Assembly: GCA_029378245.1 (NCBI GenBank)
Contig: JARKIF010000059.1
Location: forward strand, 62,001-126,000
Direction: 5' to 3'
DNA from: Roridomyces roridus
Lineage: Eukaryota > Basidiomycota > Agaricomycetes > Agaricales > Mycenaceae
Length of the DNA stretch: 64,000 nt
Under the pieces are notes generated by a model. It searched no databases. It worked only from the letters and a program-made list of their open reading frames with translations, and was not told where the DNA came from. Positions 1-12,306 of the stretch are shown here, piece after piece (the first letter of the stretch is position 1; every line of letters starts with the position of its first letter). A program made the translations under genes and the position numbers.

Positions 1-375
1 TGCTTACCACCGTTCATTCATTCAAGTGACCCACACCATTTGTTGGACTGCTGGCAATGCGGTAAGTCCACAATGACTTGATTTTCTGAGCGAAATCACG
101 TCTTGACACTCTTGTAGTGGGCTGGAAAGGCTCCAAAGACGCGAGATACAGCTGTTACATTGATGTCAACGGCATTTGAGAAGAGTGATGGGATAGAGAA
201 CAAAATTTCGAAGAAGATCTGTCGTTCGTTGTCTAGCTGTACATTAGGAATCATCTATGTAGTTATTTCTGAATCGGGAGTTTCCGTATTTATTCATTCG
301 GAGAGAAGGGCTCGTTCAGCTCTTCGTGGCGGGAACATGTCATGAGAGACCTCAGACAAGACAGGGCACGGAAGA

Positions 376-957
376 ATGAAGCATGACACAGGGGGCATCA
401 AGCGTGGCACTTGGCCTCGTGTGCCAAGGTAGCACTTGCGTGGCACTTGGTGCGTGGTTGGCCGGAAGTTGGACATTTTGTGGGAATTTGATTTATTCCC
501 CGGCTTTCACAATTGGCCGGGCACTTTGTGATGTCTTGGAAGATATTATTTCTTGAGGGAGTGGGTTTCCACATACAGGGCCTTGAGTATCTGCAAAATT
601 ACTGTTAATGCCCTTCGTGCTGTGGCCCTGCCTGTTCCACGGAAATGGAGTGACCCAGGTGCGGAAATACCCAATGACACCGCCCAACATCCTCCGAATC
701 ACATTGTGAACTCACTCAATGGGTCAGGCAGTACTCTGTACATTTTATTTGAATTGTAAACCGGGTGTTTGAGGCTCATAATCACCAAATGTGCCGAGCA
801 GAGAAAAAGGATGCATATGTGCAGATTCGAACTCATGCACATCAAGGGAGCACCAAAGGCACGTGGTTTTACCTCCACATGCCAACTACGCGCCAAGTGC
901 CACCTTGGCACACAAAAAAAAAGTGCCACGGTAGATGCCCCCTGTGTGATGCTTCAT
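376..957. repeat. Inverted-repeat element, MITE-like
   Basis: Positions 376-465 and 879-957 are inverted copies of each other: both contain, in opposite orientation, the block ATGAAGCAT..ACAGGGGGCATC, then GTGGCACTT, then GTGTGCCAAGGT and CACTTGG. The arms enclose about 410 bp with no credible coding sequence. The flanks (300-350 and 960-1020) also resemble the repeat at 6541-7060 (for example GGAACATGTC.TGAGAG and GAACCGTGGGATGAAC), so this belongs to a locally dispersed family. No target-site duplication could be fixed because the outer ends are diverged. The rest of 1-1100 shows no gene. Confidence 0.55.
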
Positions 958-1201
958 GCTTTAATTTCGGAATCCAATCGAACCGTGGGATGAACAAGGT
1001 GACAGCAGGATCAAATTCTTCAGATCTGATGATGTGAATTGGTGATGCGCTCACGTCAACGGTCAAACAGCGGTTCAATGCGATACAGATACAGGCAGAA
1101 GAATGGTATATAATAGTAGTCAAGATATAGAGAAAGAACGTGGTACAAATCGGGGGAGCAAGGAGCGCTGGGATACTGGGTGCGACGATACTCTGCAGAA
1201 A

Positions 1202-1458
1202 CTAGAGGCATCGGGTGATGGTGCATCCGCGAGCTTCCACCGCGGTTTCCTGCAGATCTGTTCAGCACACCCGAGAAGAAAAATTGATGACCTCACCTGA
1301 GACCGAGCAACGGTTTCAGGTTTTCGCACGGGCGCAGCGCACACAGTGAGCGCCCCTGAAAGGGGCAGGTGTAATCTCATATTAGTACGCGGATAGGACG
1401 AGATGTTGAGGAACGTACAGCACGACACGATGAAAGCGATGATGAATCTGATCTGCAT
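1202..1458 (-). CDS. Possible small secreted peptide precursor
   Basis: The ATG at 1458 opens a hydrophobic leader beginning MQIRFIIAFIVSC. The leader is interrupted by a textbook intron: donor GTACGT, branch site TACTAAT, acceptor TTTCAG. Splicing gives ...SCWALTVCAAPVRKPETV, a normal signal peptide with a likely cut after CAA. A second intron starting GTGAGG follows RSQ. With acceptor CTGCAG the peptide ends ETAVEARGCTITRCL at 1202; with the earlier acceptor GAACAG it would run on to 1120. The mature product would be only about 30 residues, or about 70 for the longer form. A TATA-like TATTTATG lies about 80 bp upstream. Function unknown; it could be a signalling or effector peptide. The intron signals and leader are seen directly; that it is expressed is inference. 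Confidence 0.45.
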
Positions 1459-2570
1459 TGTTGCGGGATGGTCGGCACCCGTGTGGAAGGATTTGGATGG
1501 GGATGATTACTGGTGGAGAGGATGCAGCAAGAGGTTTACATAAATAGTAGCCAGAAACCGAACAACTGAAGATAGTTGCTTGGCGATGAGGAAGGCACAA
1601 AGGGACTTCCTGAATGAGAAACAAGGTTGATCACGGCGTTGGAACTTTGCCGCAGATCAGCGCTCAGCATCATGCATAAATCTGCATAAATGGATAACGG
1701 TTAATAGCTCCGTCCAGGGGTACCGGTTGAGCTACCGCGCCGATCGGCAATCCGCTTTCTAGACTCCGACTTGACTCCGACGACAACATTTTTGGCGGTA
1801 ACACGTGTGCCGGAAAGTACTTTGGGATCGCGACAAACAGGGAGTTTGAGACACAAAAGTGAGATCGAAATCCAAAGTGAGCCCAGATGTTTGCAATAAC
1901 TCATACTTATAATGGGTTGTCGATGTGACCGTGAGAGTTTGGGAGATCAGATCAGATCGTGACCTCCCGTGACTGATTTAGAATCACCTTTCGTCTACTT
2001 AATCACGACCACCACCTCGCATTCCTCGTCGATCCCAACCGCTGGACGCTTGGCCTTACGTTCCCTTGCTCTCACATCCCCGCTCTACGACCCTTCCTCG
2101 TCACGCCAAGCTTAAGGCCCTGAGGCCTGAGCGCTGATCTCCACACTAGTTAGTTCTTGGCGCAACAAAGACGATGCCACGGCATTTGCGGAGGTCCGAA
2201 CTGGTATGGAGCCCGGCTAGGTTCATTCCAGTGTGGTTGATTCCCGAATCCTAGGAGAGCATGCCCGCGCGCCCGCTTGAACGATTGAAGAGATGCTGTT
2301 GAGCCGGCGACGAACCACGAGTCTCGTCAGAGCCTCTCCTAGTACGCGTTCAAATCCTTGAAGATTCAAATGAACCAAGTTCATTCCGTCGTTGGATTCA
2401 TCACAGTCAAAACCAGTCAGGACGCCCTTCCGTTCCGAGCCGATCGCGCACCACTGTGCCTCGCGCGCGCGTATCTCGAAATTCGGACCCCCGCTCTAAG
2501 TATGGGCGCATCAAATGATGATGGGACCGGGGTGACGAACCTAGGACACCATGTTCGGGCGCTCACCAAA
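1459..2570. other. Intergenic, nothing recognised
   Basis: About 1.1 kb between the small peptide candidate and the secreted-protein gene. Short open frames on both strands show no family resemblance, leader or convincing splice pattern. It contains the promoter of the gene that starts at 2622. Confidence 0.5.
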
Positions 2571-2576
2571 ATGCGG

Positions 2577-2583
2577 TATAAAG
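2577..2583 (+). promoter_or_regulatory. TATA box of the gene starting at 2622
   Basis: TATAAAG lies 39-45 bp upstream of the ATG at 2622, which suggests a very short 5' UTR. It supports 2622 over the in-frame upstream codon at 2358, which would lie before the transcription start. Confidence 0.6.
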
Positions 2584-2621
2584 GCCAGTCGACTCCACGC
2601 ACCGATTTCAGTCGGAGAATC

Positions 2622-5600
2622 ATGCGTATCTCGACTACCCTCGTTCCAGTGTTTGCGCTGCTATCCCATGGCATAGACTCTGTGTCTGCGCAGCACCTCC
2701 TCCTCCTGGACAATAGCTATGGCTCCACTCAAGGGCCGCCGCTACCACCCGTGGCCACCGATGCTGCCCCAACGCCGTCGAACTTGAAGAACAGCTCCAT
2801 CCTTACACCCTCCGTCTCTGCCGTGAGCGACCCCTCGGCCACGATTACGGCTGCCAAGAGGTTCAAGAAACGCGCGGCGATTCCCGAATGCCTCAAGTCC
2901 GTCGAGGTCTCGTGCTTGAACTTGGCGGCCAATTGTATCGACACAATCGGCATGGATGTATGCATTCATTCGGCTTTCCATTGCATTCGTTGACCCCAAC
3001 GGCTTTAGACGTCTCGCATGAACAATCTCTGGGGTGTCAAATCTTGTGTTGCCGCCGCGACGTGCTATGGTGTACGCCTCCCGTTCATCTTCGTTTGAAA
3101 TCCGCTCACCGTGGGATGTAGGTCGGGGACTTGATCACGAGCGTCAAGTGTCAGACTGGTCTTTCGACTACCAACACGGCACAAGCCTCTCTCGACTACA
3201 CCAATGTGCGTCGTTCCATTCTGCGGATTCTGTCCATCGTAATCTAAGTGCGTGCCCGCAGATCTACGCCCCCATCGTCGGCGACTGCGCCTGGGCTTCG
3301 AGTGGCTGGTGAGTCTTGCTCCATTTCTTTTGAAAACGTTCTCAACTTCTTCAGTCCAATCACCCAGCAAAATTACATCGACTTTTATTACAGCGAGCTG
3401 ACGGCCATCAGCACAGCCAACTACCCTAGGTGCGGGTGCCTGCTTCTCTATCATCCTGAGGACCCACACAAAAATACAGTTCGAACACAGTGGTCATAGC
3501 GTGGTGGAAAGCTATCACTGCATGGGCAGCTACAGGCTCGACAGTACCGTATCTCAAGTAAGTTTGCATGCCGTTGTTGTGGGTTTGAATGCTAAATGAG
3601 CAGCTTCGACGACTGGCTGCATTTTTCGTCCGCTCCCGCTACCACGGTTTGCTCGCTGCCTCTTCTATATTCCATGTTATGCTGAGGCAATCGCAGACGG
3701 TTGCACCTCCGCCGCCCCTCCCGTCGTACACAGAGATTGAGTGGAGTCAGTCCGCTAGCATCTCCAGCCTGAACCCACTTTGACGGCTTGTACAGATCCA
3801 AACCCAGCACCTCCTCCCGGCGCTATATCGGAGACTTTCGTCAGCGGGACCATCACCCAGATCATCCCCATCCCTACGACCACGACGAGTATTGTCATTG
3901 CCAGTGTGACGATTACACTTGCACCGGGCGGTACGCCTATCAACGGCCCTGTTCCGTCCGGAATCTCCCAGCCAGGCGCTACAACGCCAACGTGGAGTAA
4001 GTGGTCTGATTATCCGAATTTTTGAATGCCTAACCAAATTCCAGACGCAAACATCATCCCCCCAACTTCCGCCTCGAGCGTCACATTCACCGCGCCCCCA
4101 TCTTACACCACCGTCGTCCCAGTCCCCACCTCATCCAACTCGCCCCCTCAAAACATCACTGGTCCGCCTGGGGACAAGAACGACGATGGCGGCGACTGGT
4201 GGCTGCTCCTCTTCGGTGCCGTCATCGGCGGGTTCCTCCCACACGACGTCGGTATCCCTGGCGGCATCACGCCGACCGCCGCTCCGCCCGTCGGTTGGAC
4301 GGGTGGTTGGGATGACCCCGATCCGACATCGACTTCCCAGAACTCGCAGTCGAGCACGAGCCAGAGTAGTACGGCTTCTTGCCCTGTGGCTACGGCTACG
4401 TACGCGCTGGATGATGATTCGGAAAACTCGGATTGGGCGGGACAAGGGACGGATCCGGATCGCAGGAGGAGCTCTCCGAGGGCGGAAACCAATTTGGAGC
4501 GCCGTGATCCTCGACGTACGCTCATTCTCCTCTCTCTCGTACATCTGATTGCTGATCTTATATGAAGATATCGCCGTGAACGACTGCAGCATCGTTGTCA
4601 TCAACGCAGCAGGGGAAATCCGGTTGGGTGCGGGGACGTATAATAGCATTGGTCTCAAATTGCCTATTGGGCTTGGGACTGTGCTGTCGACGCAGGTGTC
4701 ATCGCGTCCGGTGGGAAATGGCAAGGGTCTCGTTGCTCGTGAGTATGATTCATCCTCTCTTTCGGTGTCGATCTGACCGTTCACTCAGAGGAGCATGTAT
4801 TCGAGTATGTCCGCGATCCTCGGCATTTCAACGCTGATGAACGATCTCTAGGTTGGGCTACATCGACCAATTTTTCACAGTTGCTACCTCCGCGGGCCTC
4901 TCATGCGACTGGTTCGTTCCGCTTCGAGATTCAATCTCGGCCTGATTGTAGCCATGCAGGATCCAGAGCAATGTCTTTAATTTCGTCCGCGCCGACGGGA
5001 GTAATATGGGTATGGCCCTCCTCAACGCCATCGACACGTTGAGTATTATTGCCCTGTTGTTCAACAGATATTCATTGGGTTTCAGACAGCGAACATGGTT
5101 TACGTCGATAAACCGATGAAGCGAGTCCCCCCCTCCATTCCTTTTTCTCTTTGCTAGTGCGAACCATCCAGTCAAGCAAAATCAAACGTGGTCAACCAGA
5201 ACAAGAACACAGTCGCAGATCCGCCGCAGAAGGACAAGATGGATGGCATTACTTCATTCACAACCTCGCAGGATAAAATCCAGGTCGGCGGGAAAGTCGC
5301 TCATGATTGGTAGCAGCTAACGAGACGGACGCAGGATATCGAATATTTCGCCCGGAACTTTGCTGCTCTTGGGTCGTGTGAGTTCAACCATCCAATCACG
5401 GGGCTCTCCAATTGACATGGCCGGATTCGCAGACTTTGGAGGTACGGCAGACGTATTCCGAGCGACAGCTCTCCGCGTTCAAAATCTGCTCGCCGAAATC
5501 ACGCCCGACACTCCTGACGCAAACCTTCCTGTCGAGTTCAACGGCTGGCTACGCGGCCTCGTAGCAACGTACCCAGCCGGATGCACGTACGCACGGCTCT

Positions 5601-6442
5601 CTTCCTACTTGTTTGATATTTTGCTTATGGCACATAGATCTCGGGCTACGAATGTGTACAACTCTATTACGTGGCGAAGATGATCACTATTCGGACGCAG
5701 GCGAATCCGGTGCCTGCATGCTTCCCGCTCTATTCTGCCGGTGTGAGTACTCAGAATCTGGAGTATGGAGTTTTCCTAACGAAGCAAACCAGTTGAATCC
5801 GCAAAGCTTCACTTTCGCTGTAAGAATCCTCAGTTTTGGTTTGTGTATTGAGCTCATATCAAGGGAAGAACCTGATTCCCCCGGCGCCCACTCTTCCCTC
5901 GTGCGATATACCAGGAACTCAGGGACGAGTCAGCGTCGGCAACGATGCTCAGGGCAATCCAGTCTTCGAGATCGCAACTTTCCACATCCTAGGCTCGGGC
6001 AACACGGTACGCATCCCCGCAGCCTCCCGGCACTCAGACTGAAATGCACACCCGACAGGATTTCTACGCCATTGGGACAGGAACGTCCATCGCCAACCTA
6101 CACCACATCGTCAACGACCTCTCCACCTCGTACCCCAATTGTGCCGGCTCCTTCCAAATCGCCCAGAACCTTCCCTCGGCTGGCTTTCCCACGGCCAACA
6201 TTACGCTGAACTGCAACGGCCAGGGTGGCAACCATGTGAACGCTCCATTCACGTACGTGGTGGGCAACCAGGTGCTTCAGTGTGCGTTGTTGAACAAGAA
6301 TGATGGGAGCAATACGTTCTTTACGATTTGTGCGCCGAATTTGGGGGCGGCGCATGCGTGTGCGGCGTCAGCGATGGCGGCGGTTTCGGGAACGTATCCG
6401 CAGGCGTATGTCTCGACGGCAAGCTTCATATTCTGGCCATAA
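2622..6442 (+). CDS. Secreted Ser/Thr/Pro-rich protein with many introns, unknown function
   Basis: The protein starts with a signal peptide (MRISTTLVPVFALLSHG, cut near VSA). A basic KRFKKR site precedes a cysteine-rich ectodomain: ECLKSVEVSCLNLAANC, then SCVAAATCYG, VKCQTGL and VGDCAWASSG, followed by PITQQNYIDFYY and FDDWLHF. A long Pro/Thr/Ser linker (about 3690-4400) carries a short hydrophobic WWLLLFGAVIGGF stretch. The C-terminal part spreads over many small exons and ends at the TAA at 6440 after STASFIFWP. Splicing at good GT-AG sites keeps the frame in every exon I followed; I estimate 17-18 exons. The ectodomain pattern resembles a lineage-specific extracellular family seen in Agaricomycetes, but I know no function for it. 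Some middle exon borders (4560-5700) are approximate. No lesion was seen. Confidence 0.75.
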
Positions 6443-6540
6443 TATAATTAGCTCTTTCTTGCCCATATGCAAACCACTTTTCTAATCCTACAACTGAAAA
6501 TCCACATGTTCGATGGGAAACTGGGAACCCCTGTGACCCG

Positions 6541-7060
6541 TTCTCGGTTCGATTCCACTCGGGGCATGTTGGAGTTGTACTGATTTCTTTTCGGAGATTT
6601 CTTGTTATCCGGAGAAAAGTCTTTTTCAGCTCTTCCTCACGGGGAACATGTCGTGAGAGTCTGACGGCGAGACGCAAAGAACGATCATGCGTCCCATGGT
6701 TCAATAATGAAATCGAACAGTGGCATGAACACGATAGCAGGATCAATTTAAATTCGTCGCCGTTCACTCCCACGGACTGTGAAGAAAGAAACTGACGATC
6801 TACTACAGAGCTGAACTTGAGCTTCCAGTCCGTGCGCTGACTTCTGAATATCGTACCCCCGTTCTTGGTTCGATTCCACTCGGGGCATATTGGGATGGAC
6901 ACAGTGTTTTTCATGCCATTTCTTGTTATCCGGAGCCAAGGTCTCTTTCACCCAGATCCGAATCGAACGAATCCACTTCTGCTGATAGAAACAAAACAAG
7001 GAACAATGATGCGTCCCATGGTTCAATTTTGGAATTGATTCGAACCGTGGGATGAACGTT
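6541..7060. repeat. Tandem duplication with 321-bp period
   Basis: Three separate anchors recur at exactly 321 bp spacing: TTC(T/C)(C/T)GGTTCGATTCCACTC at 6541 and 6862, CTTGTTATCCGGAG at 6601 and 6922, and CGTCCCATGGTTCAAT at 6691 and 7012. The copies differ by substitutions and small gaps, so the duplication is not recent. Related fragments occur at 260-360 and 960-1020. No coding sequence; it lies just after the stop of the secreted-protein gene. 7061-7417 holds nothing further recognisable. Confidence 0.7.
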
Positions 7061-7417
7061 TGAAACGTTTCACTCTTAGAAAAGACTAACGAATATCCCA
7101 GGAAAAGAAAATATTACGAGGACGCGCCATTCACCGGCAAAATGCGCATGCGCCGCACCGCGCAGAAAATCGACACCCGACCAACGTGCGCCGCTTAGTA
7201 GTCAACTGTCTAGTCAAACCCGAGCGCCCCGCGTCCGTAGTACTTTGCTGAAACGTTGATACCCTCGCCAGAACGCTAAATAGTGAATCCACTCAAGAAC
7301 CAGTACGAATTCACGATTAACAAAATCTACCATTGCTTGTAAGTATATAAATAAGTAACGAGTGGATGCGCTGGTCTCCCATCGCACAATTAGTATTTTT
7401 GACTCCTCCCTCCCCCT

Positions 7418-8969
7418 TCAAGGACACTTGGCCCCAGCACACGGGATAACCTTCTTCCCACTCGTCGTCTCAGGGCTCATTTGCCACGGCGTCGTCGTAT
7501 TGCGAGCGGTAACGTTAACGGGAGCAGGGAGCTTGGCCTCCGTCAACCGGAGGTCGATGCCCTTGTTGAGGTGCACACCCCCGGAACCGGCACCCTTGGC
7601 GAGGATGTTGGGCGCGGAGAAGGGTACGTAGTGGGCTGAGGCTGAAAATCATGTCTGTCAGCCTTGCCTCTCTCGAAAAAAAAGAACTACGCACTCAAAG
7701 GACCACTAGCAACACCCGTAAGGTTGAAATGCGGGACCTTGTTCGCAGCGACGGGCGTATTCTTGTGGCCCGTCTTCTTGGCGACAAAGTCAAACACGGA
7801 GGCGATCGAAGCGTTGGTGTCCTGGCGACCGAGGGACTTGAGGCTCCAGTTGTTCTGAACCGTGGAGAGCATCGAGTAGTGCGTGTAGACCGTGTCGTCA
7901 ATCGTGCCGCGGAGATTGACGGGGATGGCGGTTCCTTTGAATGTGTGAGTTTAGAAAGAAAGAAAGACCGATGCCGACATACCGAGCGCAATGGTATACA
8001 CGGTGTTCTGGATCCCGTATGTCTCATTCTCGTCGAACGTGAGGAGGATAAGCGTGCGCTCGCCGTTGACGCGGGGGTCGGTGAGCAGGGGGAGGAGCCA
8101 GTACTCGAGGAAGTCACCGCCAAAGTCGATGGTGGTGTCGTGGGCGTCATTAACCATGTTGGGGGTAATGAAGGTCCATTGAGGAAGCGTGCCGTTGACG
8201 ACGTCGTTGGCGAAATCGTTGAAAGTGCGGACGCGCTTGACACGCTCGGCGTTGAGCGCGACCGAGTCGTAGATCATGAGCGGGTTGTGCTTGCGGTAGT
8301 AGTAGGTATACGCTGCGGCGGACGAGTTGATGTAGTTGGCCTGCGTGTAGCTGAACAGATTATAAATCGGGTTGCATCGGAAGCATGGGATGGACTCACC
8401 CGTAACCGTAGTACCCAACGCCAGGCATGTTCTCCTGGTACGTTGCCCAGGAGATGCCACGGTCCTCGAGGAGATCGACGACGCAAGAAATGTTGCTCGG
8501 GATGTGGTACATGTTGTCATCCGCCATGCCAAAGAAATCACCTCCCACCGAGGCAATGTCTGCGCAAGGTCAATTCACGTAATCAGAGTCGTACACCACG
8601 CACAGTTGGGCTCCGAAGGGTGAGTGACACCGTGGTAGTTCGTGAAGGTGATACCCTGAGATGAGAGCGACTCGAAGATTGGCGTCGAACCCGCAACCTG
8701 AAGTGTATCAGCACTCTTTCGCGCGTCGTGAAAGGTAGACGCACATCAAAGTCGGTGTTCTCCAGCCAGACCTGGATGATACGGTCAAAGACCTTGCCCT
8801 TGACGACTTTGTGGTCGTGCAGCGTGGTGTTCGAGAAGCTCGTATAGTTGGCGGTCTGGACGAGCGGTCCCTTGCTTGGAGGGGAGAAGACCTGCGCAGA
8901 TGCAGCGGCCGCGAGACGGACGGACGCAGCTGCGACAAGGACGGTGCTGAGCAGGCTCGCCGGGGACAT
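7418..8969 (-). CDS. Secreted phosphoesterase (acid phosphatase), copy 1
   Basis: Member of the phosphoesterase family PF04185, which includes fungal secreted acid phosphatases that release inorganic phosphate from organic esters outside the cell. The protein of about 440 residues starts with a signal peptide (MSPASLLSTVLVAAASVRLA, then AAASAQVF). Family landmarks follow in order: IIQVWLENTDF (the conserved metal-site Glu-Asn region), HPSEPN, NISCVVDLLEDRG.SWATYQE, TPNMVNDAHDTTIDFG, TLILLTFDENE and SLGRQDTNASIASVFDFVA. It ends AGAKCP before the TGA at 7418. An upstream in-frame ATG at 9008 exists, but the start at 8969 aligns with copy 2 and puts the leader first. Several Asn-X-Ser/Thr sites fit secretion. 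It lies directly downstream of its tandem paralogue, same orientation. It lacks an intron present in copy 2. Confidence 0.92.
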
Positions 8970-9513
8970 TGTGGTCGAGAGGAAAGAGTCGAGTGCGGTG
9001 CAACGCAAGAGCAGGCAAAATATTCAAGCTGATTGATCTGATCGCCTCGACACACGTTTTGCAGATCACCGAAATCAAAAGGCTCTGATTGGTTGCGCGA
9101 CATGTGGTCCCATCAACCACTGGCACGTTCTTCCCCGACGACGCCGCCCACCCGCGCACGTCGTGGCTATTGACTCGCTAGGTCTTTTGCCTAGATTCAA
9201 CCTACACTAGATTCGACGCGGTCAGCTCTTCCTCCGGGGGTATTCATAACGTCAAGCACGCAGGGTTGTTGGATCTACCCAGCAATCCCAATAGGCAAAT
9301 GCCCGAAATGGGCCTGCTGAGCTTCGCGGCGTCGATACTTACGGGGGCGGATCGTGGCGACAACGCGGTGCACAGTCAGACTCCGACCTCGCCGGATGCC
9401 CGACCCACCGAAGTTGCACCGAAGGCACTTCCAAATGCAAGATGGACAACAAGATTGCAGATAGGATTAAACAGCAGCTATGTAGTAAGTGAGTACCTTC
9501 CATCCTTCAGTGT

Positions 9514-11208
9514 TTACGGACACGCCGCGCCCTGGCACTTGATCATCTTCTTCCCGCTCGTCGTCTCGGGGCTCATCTGCCACGGCGTCGTCGTATTGAG
9601 CGCAGTCAAATTAACCGGTGCGGGCAGCTTGTCTGCGGTGAGTTTGAGGTTGATCCCAGGACGCAGGAACACTCCGCCCTTGCCAGCTCCCTTTGCGTTG
9701 ACGTTGGGCGCGGCGAAGGGGACGTAGTGCGCTGAACCTGCAAATCATGTCAGCTTCAGCTTCTTTCATCAAACAGAAAGGAATACGCACTTAAAGGACC
9801 ACTCGCCACGCCCGTCAGATTGAAATGCGGGACCTGGTTCGGAGCAGCAGGTGTGTTCTTATGTCCCGTCTGCTTGGCGACGAAATCAAAGACGGACGCG
9901 ATTGACGCGTTGGTGTCCTGCCGGCCGAGGGACTTGAGATCCCAGTTGTTCTGGACCGTAGAGAGAGTGGAGTAGTGGCTGTAGACCGTGTCGTCGGTCG
10001 TACCACGGAGGTTCACGGGGACGGCGGTGCCTGTCAACTCGATTTCAGTATACTATTCCGTGGAGATAGCGGGGTGGACGCACCGAGCGCAACGGCGTAG
10101 ATGGTATTCTGCACCCCAAAGCTCTCATTCTCATCAAATGTAAGGAGGATGAGGGTGTGTTCTCCGTTGACGCGCGGGTCGGTGAGCAAGGGGAGGAGCC
10201 AGTATTCCAAAAAGTCGGCAGCAAAGTCGATCGTGGTGTCATGTGCGTCGTTCACCATGTTGGGCGTGATGAACATCCATTGAGGGAGGGTTCCGTTGAC
10301 GACGTCTGCCACCAGGTATCATTCAATCAGTCATGTCATTCTCAACTTACGCACGTACCGTTGGCAAAGTCGTTGAACGTCCGAACGCGCTTGACACGCT
10401 CCGGATCTTGCGAGACAGCGTCGAAGTTGATGAGCGGGTTGTGCTTGCGGTAATAATAGATGTACGGCGCGGCGGACGAGTTGATGTAGTTCGGCTGGGT
10501 GTAGCTAGCGGCATCTTATCAATGTATTGCTTCAACTGAATTGAACAAAAAAAGACTCTCACCTGTACCCGTAGAAAGAGTCCGTCGGCATATTCTCCTG
10601 GTACGTCGCCCAGGATACACCACGATCCTCGAGGAGATCGACGACGCATGAAATGTTGCTCGGAATGTGGTACATGTTGTCATCAGCCTGGAAGAAGGAA
10701 GGATTAGATCGGAATGGCGACCTTGCGGTGAGCTTACCGCGCCGAAGAAATCCCCGCCCGCCGAGGCGATATCTACGTAAGTATGAGGTCGTTAAAAATG
10801 ATACATCATTTCTGCTGAAACGAAAGGACGCACAGTTCGGCTCGGAAGGGTGGGTCGTCGAGTGGAAGTTGGTGAACGTGATGCCCTGCTCAGAGAGGGA
10901 CTCGAACATCGGGGACGACGCCGCGACCTAGGCACTCTCTTCAGAATCCCATCAAAAAGAGAGAGACTCCAAGCCAAACGCACCTCAAAGTCGGTATTCT
11001 CCAGCCAGATCTGTATTATACGGTCGAAAGCCTTTCCCTTGACGACTTTGTGGTCGTGCAAAGTGCTATTCGAAAAGCTGGTGTAGTTGGCGGTCTGCTT
11101 CAGCGGTCCTTTGCCAGGTGGGGAGAAGACCTGTGCGGATGCAGCAGCAGCGAGTCGCACGGAGGCGGCAGCGACGAGGAGGGCGGTCAGCAGGCTTGTC
11201 GGGGACAT
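9514..11208 (-). CDS. Secreted phosphoesterase (acid phosphatase), copy 2
   Basis: Tandem paralogue of the gene at 7418-8969, similar along its whole length. Signal peptide MSPTSLLTALLVAAASVRLA, then AQVFSPPGKGPLKQTANYTS. IIQIWLENTDFE and HPSEPN are followed by NISCVVDLLEDRGVSWATYQE, TPNMVNDAHDTTIDF and LILLTFDENESFG. The protein ends QGAACP before the TAA at 9514. All motifs expected of the phosphoesterase family are kept, so both copies look active. It differs from copy 1 by an extra 53-bp intron (10306-10358) inside FNDFAN^DVVNG. Tandem duplication of a secreted phosphatase fits increased phosphate scavenging, but that is inference. No phosphate-response element was identified. Confidence 0.92.
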
Positions 11209-11229
11209 GGCTGTAGAGGCCAGCAGCAA

Positions 11230-12306
11230 GCAGGAGCAAGGCTAGATGTGGAGTAGGCCGAGTTTTAAGTAAACTGTCGAGCACCGCGCGGAGCTGTGGG
11301 CACGTTCGACGGATCGCAATTCAGTCTATGATTGGCAGAAGGGTCATGCGGCCCTGTCATTCATTTCTTTCTCGCCATCCCGCCACCCCCGAGAGCAACT
11401 TAAATAAATGCCGCTGAATTGAACCAAAACTGTGGATTTCGCGCTCTGCATCTCGGTCAATCGCCCACAACACAAAGCGATTGGGAACAAAGAGCCATCT
11501 TTTTTCAAAGGAAGCAAAGTCTAGCCCTGATTCGATGCTCTAAGTTTAGCAGCACGGTACTGGATCCAGCGCGGATGAATATCAATCTCGGGGGTCTCGG
11601 AGCACTAGTGACTCATTGAAGCCGTCTTTCCCCGGTGAGGGCTGTTCCAAGGAAAGGGTTGTTTGAATTGCTGACTTGCTGAAGTTGTGCTGAAGGGGTC
11701 AATCGCTGTTCAAAATGAAACAATCGGGTAATCCAAGCCTCGTGATTGCATCATCGGTCCGACGGCCTCAATCAGATCCCTTCGACCCGCTGTTCCGCGT
11801 CACGCACAGAGTCCAATGACTCGGCCCGGCCCGTCAGTTTGGCAGTCCCAAGACAGGTTCGGCACGCAGCCCCGGATGCGATTTTCGCCGTGAGTTCAAA
11901 CGGAATGGCAGTGGTTGATTTCGGCTATGTGATCGGGATGCGAGGGTGTTAGCGCTGGGGAGTGGAGTCACAATGTGAATCGAGTTGAAAACTTGCGTGA
12001 CCTCCGAGTCTTCGATTCGAACTAGGTTTGTTGGGGATCGCCAGTGAATGCTGACAACAGTCCGAGGATCAGTGACCAGAGAGACCATGGACATGTCTCA
12101 GCGGAAATCTCGAGCGCACTCTGTGGTGATTACATTCCCTGTTCGACTTGGGATCGATTCATGGTGGAGGACGGTATCTGTTTAGCCTTTTTAGACCCGT
12201 TGACTGCCTGAGTATGTCATGCCCAGGGTTCCGAGCACTCTTTCCGAGAATCCTGCCTCTGGATAGTGAATGCACATTATACCGGATACATTGAACTGCG
12301 AAGAAA
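11230..12306. other. Intergenic, nothing recognised
   Basis: About 1.1 kb between the start of phosphatase copy 2 and the 3' end of the O-methyltransferase, which is also on the minus strand. It carries the promoter of copy 2. Short frames show no family features. Confidence 0.5.

Noticed and set aside
4131..4784. 217-codon minus-strand frame
   Set aside because: Antisense of the large linker exon of the secreted protein gene; Arg-rich, no features.
7651..8664. 337-codon plus-strand open frame
   Set aside because: It lies antisense to phosphatase copy 1, whose exons and motifs are certain. The frame has biased charged composition and no domain.
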